NCBI GenBank assembly: GCA_032768795.1
Contig: CP136491.1
Span: forward strand, 2,666,001 to 2,730,000
Origin: Tremella fuciformis
Lineage: Eukaryota > Basidiomycota > Tremellomycetes > Tremellales > Tremellaceae
Direction: 5' to 3'
Length of the DNA: 64,000 nt
The position numbers were made by a program, and so were the translations under genes. The notes below the pieces were generated by a model. The model ran no database searches, was not told the origin of the DNA, and worked only from the letters and a program-made list of their open reading frames with translations. This document shows, piece after piece, positions 55,898 to 64,000 of the stretch; the first letter of the stretch is position 1, and each line of letters starts with the position of its first letter.

Positions 55898-58307
55898 TTA
55901 TGATACGGCAGTCCTGGCCGATGCTGATGACCGCGGTGCTTCCCTCTTACGATTGGCCGAGTCCCAGAGAAAACTTGGAGTCAGCGAGCCTCTCCTAGCA
56001 ATGGGGGATTGCAAGGACAGACTCACAAGTCACATCGAAAGTTCGGGTTCACGTCTTCACGGGCCCGCTTGGTGCGACCAGAATCATATCCAGGTCCAAC
56101 AGGTCTGTATATCAGCGGATGCAGTCAGAATGTAAAATGCTCTAACAATGAGCAAAGCCAAAATCGCTTTCCCTTGTTCGGTCCAGGTATTTTGACGACT
56201 GAATGATCAGTATCACCCGAAAAGGAACGCAGTGACCGGCTCACTAAAGTCTTTACACGGCTTTTGATGCACAGTGCAAAGCGGAGTGGCCTTGGGCGCG
56301 AAGAGATTGTTCCAGACTGGCGTTGCCTCGGCATTAGTCGCGGCTCTCCTCTGAGCCTTGGCGGCATCGGCTTCAGCAATGGCCTGCGCGATGATCTGAT
56401 CCTCGATGGAATCGTGAGTTTCAGCGGATGAACCCATCGTGGCATATGCAACGGGGCTGCTTGAAGTCGATCGCTTCGAAGGCGGCGGAATTGTCTCCGA
56501 TCTTGATGTTTTGCGCTTTGCAGTGGGTTGCGAGAAGAATGAGGATAGTTTCGTTTGGCCTGATCTCGAGGGCTTGGCTGATTTGGAGCCCGAGTTCTCC
56601 CTTTTCCCTCTGCCATTGACAGCGTCTTGATCGAGAAATTGGACCTCGTAGGCTTCTCCCTCCTCCTCGTCAATGTTGATGATGTTTGATGAGCGTCGTC
56701 GGACCTTTGACGGGCCCGCCATCGAGATTGATGTAGGATTGTCGATTTCTGCAAAGGCTGCTCTCGCCAAACCGAAGGGTGACGTTGGGACAGGCACAGG
56801 CGCAATGACTGGATTTGACGTATTTGTTCCCTCGTCCTGCGACTCTACCTGATACACCACAGACTGTTCTTCAGACTCTGACCGAGCCGTCGGGGGAGTG
56901 AGAGACGCTGTGGTCAGGGAAGATGGCACAGGCGTCTGCGAGCTTCTCTTTGTGCTGGATGATCCACCTCCGAAGAAGCTCTTCAGTGTGGTTTGCCTGC
57001 CGCTGAATTCTTCCAGGAATTTGGTGGCGAAACGAGGCGGCTCGGGTGCTTCTCTGTCCACGCCGGCTGGATATACCTGCGCCGTCGTAGGAGGACGATC
57101 GATCGGGTTGAGTTGATCCTTCAAGCGAAGGGTCTGTCCATCGGGCATTGTGACTTCTTCATGCAGATCGATGTAGACTGGGCAGTGGTCTGAGCCGTAG
57201 ACTTTTGTCATGATGTCCCCGCCGCTGATCCAGGGTCGCAAGCCCGGAGTGCACAAGATCAGGTCGATGCGTGATCCGTAATTGGCAGGTCTGACATCAG
57301 CTTCGGCCAAGACAGAGATCAGTGTTGAAAATACCTCGCATCTAGTTTCTGATTCCAGCAAGTGAACATATCGTCTCGATCAGGCCAACTCTCGCGGACA
57401 ACGTCTATCATCGAGCCCCGAGGGGCGATCCAGTCATTCAGGATGACCCGTGCCGGATGTTCGTAATGCTGCTCTGCAGATGTGCGTATGCCGCCCTCAC
57501 CAGAATCGATGGGCGCTCGCATGATATTGATATCCCCGGCGATGATCACTTCCCTCCCCGCGGCTTGTAGCGCTCGGACGCGCGCTTGTAGGGTGTGCAG
57601 AAAGTTCATCTTGTACGGCCGACGCGCATCGTTCGTCTCGTTCGGGCAATAGAGGTTGAAGAGAACAAAGAGCCTGTTGTCAGACTGAGGAACGTTCCAA
57701 GCCGATACACATACCCAAAATCGCACACTACCGCTCTCCCCTCCGTATCCAGTCGCTTCACGTCGAAGGCTACACCGCCCAGCTCGTCTTCCATCTCAAG
57801 GTCATCGACATCAGGATAATGACCAATCCTCTCGTCAGCCGTCCACGGCGGCCTCATTGTGCTGCCAGTGTCGCCAAGGAGGAGTCCAGTGATGCCTTCT
57901 TCAGCTTTGACAGGCACGCAGTACCGCGAGTCGACGTATGTGCAAACCCCTGAGTAGCCGGTCTTGGACCTCGGGAATGTCCAGAAACCATCGTATGGCC
58001 CGGGACACGCCATCGATCGCTCCAGCTGGGGTCGGCGAGTCTTGTGCTCTATACGTCAAGTGGACGCCATGATGGCAGACGGAACTTGCCTTGGAAGCAG
58101 TAGATCTGTGCACCGAGCTCGTCGAGAAGTCCCTCAACATTCTTCTTCTTCATTGACGAGAAGCTGAATGTCAGCGTGATTTGCAGCAGAATATGGGACG
58201 CACGGGTGATAGTCCAGACATGTTCGGAGGACGTTCTGCTCGTCAGCTCTAAAAGACCGGGTCGGGAAGCCATTTGGACATACCACGTTCCATGTCAGAA
58301 TCCGCAT
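55898..58307 (-). CDS. APN2: AP endonuclease 2 (Apn2) with two PIP-box motifs and a GRF zinc finger
   Basis: Exonuclease III-family AP endonuclease/3'-phosphodiesterase of base-excision repair. It starts at ATG 58307 with MRILTWNV. Nuclease blocks include LFVLFNLYCPNE, EVIIAGDINIMRAP, NYGSRIDLILCTPG and VYGSDHCPVYIDLH (catalytic Asp-His). Two sequences fit the PCNA-binding Q-x-x-L-x-x-F-F box: GRQTTLKSFFGG right after the nuclease domain and SGQTKLSSFFSQ further on. A GRF zinc finger closes the protein: PLCTVHQKPC, then PGPNKGKRFWLCSL, GPGYDSGRTKRA and NPNFRCDFFLWDS. The last exon ends ARTAVS at 55898-55900. The N-terminal quarter is split by several introns that I placed only roughly. Confidence 0.9.
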
Positions 58308-58786
58308 CGTGTCATTGCTCCCTCTTCTCTACGCCTCTTCGGCCACACCGTGTGCTGCTTGCCACTTGAAAGCTCGTGCTGATTTGCACCGTATTGTAAG
58401 AACGGTGACTGGACCACAGCGCGCGTCGAGATCGTCATCTCCCTATCCGAGTTGTTTTCCCACGGTGTATTTAGTCTCAGGCCCGGCTAGGTGACGCTAT
58501 CGCCGGAGGCGTCTCCGTCGACAGAGAGGCGATGTCGGTACCTTGGTCGCATCCCGTTCGTTCGTACATTCATTTGTCCGTCCATTCGGCAGGGCGACCC
58601 TTGCACAGCCTGACGCATCGCCGGCGCCATCTCAAAGATACCACAAGACCTGCCGGAACCTTATAAAACCTAGTGAATACGAGAGATCCGCAGGGCAGTA
58701 TCTCAAACGAGCCGCAATCCGGAACCCCGCTTCAAGTCAATCACCCCCCTCTTGAACCCTGCACAACCTCGAGTCCGACGTTCGAG
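58308..58786. other. Divergent promoter between APN2 and a CaM-kinase gene
   Basis: 479 bases; short ORFs only and no recognisable RNA gene or repeat. Confidence 0.4.
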
Positions 58787-60356
<1,570 letters not shown>

Positions 60357-60477
60357 TCTACCCTCTTCCCTCTCGACGTCCTTTTGTCTTTGGTTTCTCA
60401 CATGTAGCACGGCAGGGCAAGCGGAACATACCCTTTTGGTCTACGGTCATACCTTGCTGCACGACACACAGTGTAAA

Positions 60478-63365
60478 TCATGCATCCACATGCACGGGTG
60501 CAGCTGCCATGCTGGGCAGCTCGAACGCACTCTCGCTCCCGCTTTGCAGCATGGCAAGGCTCACGTCCCTGATTTTCCCCAGATACACCTCGAGCTTTTC
60601 GCTGCCGGTTGATGCAGCTCCACGCCCGCCCTTCCCAGCGGGTCGAGAATGCCCCAGAAACTCTTCGTAGATATGGTTGTCTTCGTCCGCCACGATTTTG
60701 ATCAGGTCCATAGCTTGCTGCAGCAGGCGAGGAAACGCTTCGCGATGGGCGAACAAGAGGTCGTGCAGTCGGAAAACGATGTCCGGGATGAAGATTTGTC
60801 GTATGCGACGAAGCTCTCTCCCTCTAGGGCCTTCTGTAAGCTGAGGCCTGTGTACTCGGTCGAAGGCTCACTGTTTGGCGGCAAGGAGAAGCGGAGCCAG
60901 TCGCCGGTGAGCAGGTCCATCGAAGCTTTATGTACCTTGTCCAAGGCGGTCTGGCTGGTCAGCTAGCCCGAATTAGCTGAGACTTTCGACTGACACTGAG
61001 CGACTTGCGCCAGGAATGCTGTTCAAGCTTGGTCGCACTGTTTGTGAGCACGGATTTTTTCGTCTTTTGTGAAGGTTTCACGTATGCTTCGGCTGCCTGC
61101 CTAGAACCTCGCCCACGAGTTCATGGCACGCAAAGACCACAAACAATTGGCGGATCTGCTCGTGCTCAAGCTGCTGAAAGTCGTCATCGGCATCATCGTC
61201 CACAACAGCAGTCGCAGCGATACCGGCCGGAATGGATTTCAGTAATGCTTGTGCCGCAGCTGCGTGACCGAGAGCTGCACGATGAGCGAGAAACCACAGG
61301 CAGGATCGATGCGACGCACCGAGAAAATACCTGCCGACATCGTTCGACACGCGAAGTGCGTCCTCGCTGGTTTCTGGGACCATCGTCAACCACTCGATGC
61401 TTCGGATCAGATAGACATCACGCTCGGTCAGCCCAGATCCGAGCTCGGTGATGTCGGGAGTCTCAGTCGACAGCGCAGGAATGGTCTGGAAGTCAGCGCC
61501 AAGACACTGCCACATCGCCGTGGGCTGACCGCAAATGACTCCGCTAGAATCAGGCGGACAGTCTCGCGTGCGATAGTCGCGACGTCCAAGCTGTGCTGCT
61601 GAGCTCTCTGAAGAGCTTCTGCTCGATCTTGTAATGAGGCATTTGGGTCCATCGCTGAACATGAGCGTACGCTCAAGCATGTGCAACCGATGGGACCCAC
61701 ATCTCAGGAATCGGGCATAACTCTCCTCGCCGTTGCCCTCCCGCAGACAAGCGGCATACATGGCGACCAGCTCGTGGCTTCCCTCTCGCTCCAATATATG
61801 TAGGTATGCTTGGAGTATGCTGTTGGCGGCCTCGTCCGGTACGCTTTGTCCTAGCGTACGAAGGAGGAGCACCAGATGAGCGAAGAAGCGGATCGACTGA
61901 GATACAAGTCTGGACATCAGCATCGCCCCAGCATTCGGGGCCAGTCCTCACTCTGGCGCATATATCTCCTCTATTCGCGGAATCTGGGCGGCCATTTGGT
62001 TCAAGAGTTCCTTGTGTCGACCGAGGATGATCATCATTTGGGCAACGTAATACGGACTCTGCACGGCAGACCTGATTGTTCAGCTTTAAGCTTACAAAGC
62101 AAGCCTCAGCTCACTTGACAGACTCTTTCGGCGAGTGGATGATGCTGTTGAATACTTCCTCTAGCCCGGTTGAGGGCATTGGCTCTCCCTCGCTGTTGCC
62201 TCCTAATGTCCGAGACTCCTCTTCCCAGAATCCACTGAGCTCGTGCCATCTCGCCTCGAGCCTGACCTCCAAGCGATATTGGATATACGCCCAAAGGTAA
62301 TCCTCCCAGGTCTCGCAAGCGGGAAGCAGCGTGCCCAGATCGCAGACGAGAGCGGCGTACAGCGCCCGCTCTTTCTCTGACAACGTCGGGTTCTTCGCGA
62401 TGGCCCTGCAGCTTTTCTTCCAGAGTGCTCTGCGCCTATTACCCACGATAGGATCAGGCGTGGAATCTGGCGTCATACCGCCCATGCCCCATCTTCGGCC
62501 TCCGAGCAGGGTGGCGCCTCTCCACGGCTCGCCCGCCTGTTCGCAAACTTTGACGGCGGCATCGAGCTCGCCATGCCGCACGAGATCCCACAGAGTCGCG
62601 AGAAGAGGCTGCTGGTACGTCTGGTCCTCTCCTGCGAGACCCGGGCCGTGTGGATCTCGTAAGCTAAAGTCGGGGTCGAGTGAGGCGGGTCTGGGTGTTC
62701 GACCTGTTTGCGCACGCCGTATCGTCGATGGCAGGTACCCGTGTCTTGCTTCTAATGGAGGCGCTGTGTTGAACAACGGTCTGCTCTGGAGATGGTCTAT
62801 CAATGTCTGGTGTGTGAGTTCTGAGTCTGAGAACAAAAGCGCATCTCACCGCCCACAACGCCAAGTCGGCATCCTCTTCAACTATTGCCTGTACGACCTC
62901 CTCGGGAGAGGCATATGGGCATTTTCGCAGTAAGACCTCAGCGCCGAGGGGTGCGAAATCGGGGGCTTCTCTTCCCAGACGGTTTCTACGGATGAGCACT
63001 GGATGGTTCACGCTGCGTGACATTGCGCACTCATAGACGGCTCGAACCAGTTGCCACGTCCGATGTTCAAGCAGTAATGCCTCTCGAGTTTCCAGGAAGA
63101 CCGGGTCGTCTAGTGCTCCATCCCATCCGCTGGAAGAAGAGGTTGTCCGTAACCTATGTTTCAGCTACGTTTATACACATCTGTAGGGAGCTGACTGCTC
63201 TTCCAATGCGTCTGCCAGAATCCTGATGAGACCATTGGTCTCGTCAAGGACAGCATCTCTGCGGAGCGGGCTGTCGAGGTGTGTTGAGGTCGAAGGTCCA
63301 GCATGTTGTATTTGGTACGAGTTGAAAGACTTGGCGAACGCCTGGTACGTTGTGGGCGTTGTCAT
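60478..63365 (-). CDS. NUP84: Nucleoporin Nup84/Nup107 (Y-complex)
   Basis: Alpha-helical scaffold subunit of the nuclear-pore Y complex. From ATG 63365 (MTTPTTYQAFAKSFNSY), exons continue to SAPDFAPLGAEVLL-type helices and EEVVQAIVEEDADLALWAVR. The most conserved block is LWDLVRHGELDAAVKVCEQA, GEPWRGATLLGG, ERALYAALVCDLGTLLPACE and TWEDYLWAYIQYRLEVRL. The C-terminal domain has FFAHLVLLLRTLGQSV, LHILEREGSHELVAMYAACL and a final helix run (RLLQQAMDLIKIVADEDNHI) ending APVHVDA at 60478. It is all-helical, as expected for Nup107 family members. At least six introns. It converges on the CaM kinase, with 121 bp between stops. The first exon junctions were not fully worked out. Confidence 0.88.
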
Positions 63366-63734
63366 ACCCCACTGCGAAGAGTGACTGACACGGTTGGCGC
63401 AGCAGAAGGTGTCTGAGACCTACTTGACGGCCCGTTGATCTTCTGACCCTCATTAGGACAGTCACGTGTCGCGAAGGTAATCAGCTCCGGGACTGTGCCT
63501 AATTCCGGGCGAAGCACGGTTAACGGTGAGAGGGGGGTCGAACTGACAGCGTGCCTGGCGTGAAAGCAAGGAGGTGGTAGGCTTGCGAGGCAATCCAAAG
63601 GATAGGCATCCGAGGTCAAGTCAAGTGCGACGCCCGTAAGACGGCGTGTCAGCGACGTTACATTTACTTACCTAGTCCATTCGTGGCTATAGAGTTCATC
63701 ATCTGTCGTCTCTTCATCTTTCCAACGAGCAACC
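63366..63734. other. Divergent promoter between NUP84 and the next gene
   Basis: 369 bases with no recognisable gene. Confidence 0.4.
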
Positions 63735-64000
63735 ATGTCGCGCAAGCCCTCTCGGCTGGAGGATCAGCTCCTGACGGCACGCCACGAGCTCGAACTCGCC
63801 ACTCTGCTCAACAAAGGCGTCCTGCACTCGCTACAGGAAAACAAGATCACCATCGCCGAGCTACAGCAACAGAACACTGTTCTGCGCGCGGCGGAGTCCC
63901 GGCTCTCAGCAACGGAAGACGCGCTCGAGAGTGCGGAGAAGCGCGTAAGGGAGCTGGAGCGCGAGGTCCGCCAGGCGCGGGTGGTGTGCGATGGCGAGAG
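63735..64000 (+). CDS. N-terminus of a coiled-coil protein (partial, runs off the window)
   Basis: Open frame from ATG 63735 to the window end without a stop. The first residues are MSRKPSRLEDQLLTARHELE, and the rest is continuous heptad-like coiled coil (VLHSLQENKITIAELQQQN, ESRLSATEDALESAEKRVRE). High helix propensity and no Pro after residue 5. The family cannot be named from 88 codons; cytoskeletal or vesicle-tether proteins are typical for such sequence. Confidence 0.7.
   Translation, partial: MSRKPSRLEDQLLTARHELELATLLNKGVLHSLQENKITIAELQQQNTVLRAAESRLSATEDALESAEKRVRELEREVRQARVVCDGE

Overview
This is nuclear DNA of a basidiomycete fungus, most likely a yeast-like Tremellomycete. The reasons are GC-rich coding sequence, genes densely packed on both strands, many introns of about 38-60 bases with GTGAGT-like donors, and basidiomycete-type families (two-domain mucin-like membrane proteins, a P2C sodium/potassium-type ATPase, DOPA-dioxygenase-like enzymes). 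No rRNA, tRNA, CRISPR array or bacterial-style operon was seen. CDS coordinates run from start codon to stop codon and include introns; junctions I worked out are given in the entries.

Layout. 1-4.3 kb: the end of an unidentified gene, a transcription factor carrying both a bZIP and a GATA finger, and a SAP-domain Tho1-like mRNP protein. 4.7-12.8 kb: two paralogous single-pass surface proteins flanking a tandem pair of FAD monooxygenases. 12.9-21.8 kb: housekeeping genes (OMA1 protease, cyclophilin, a V-ATPase assembly factor, an otubain, the spindle-pole protein Sfi1). 21.85-about 28.27 kb: a complete-looking Helitron with an intact Rep-helicase gene and a small extra ORF on the opposite strand, apparently inserted into the shared promoter between SFI1 and the golgin gene CASP/COY1. 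28.6-34.8 kb: CASP, ataxin-3 and the ribosome-biogenesis helicase Rrp3. 35.6-42.2 kb: a third surface-protein paralog, a potassium-channel-beta-like aldo-keto reductase and a tandem pair of LigB/DODA dioxygenases. 42.4-64 kb: UBC9, a multi-pass membrane protein, a P2C-type ATPase, Pml1/SNIP1, Yaf9, a GT34 glycosyltransferase, Mgm101, Apn2, a CaM kinase, Nup84 and the start of a coiled-coil gene.

Most genes are independent housekeeping functions, many arranged head to head with 120-480 bp between start codons. The accessory content is the three-member surface-protein family (a four-codon first exon, no signal peptide, a PPxY motif in the cytosolic tail), the two tandem oxidoreductase pairs and the Helitron. 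No single novel multi-gene system is evident. The strongest leads are the bZIP-GATA fusion, the PPxY surface-protein family and the Helitron with its extra ORF.
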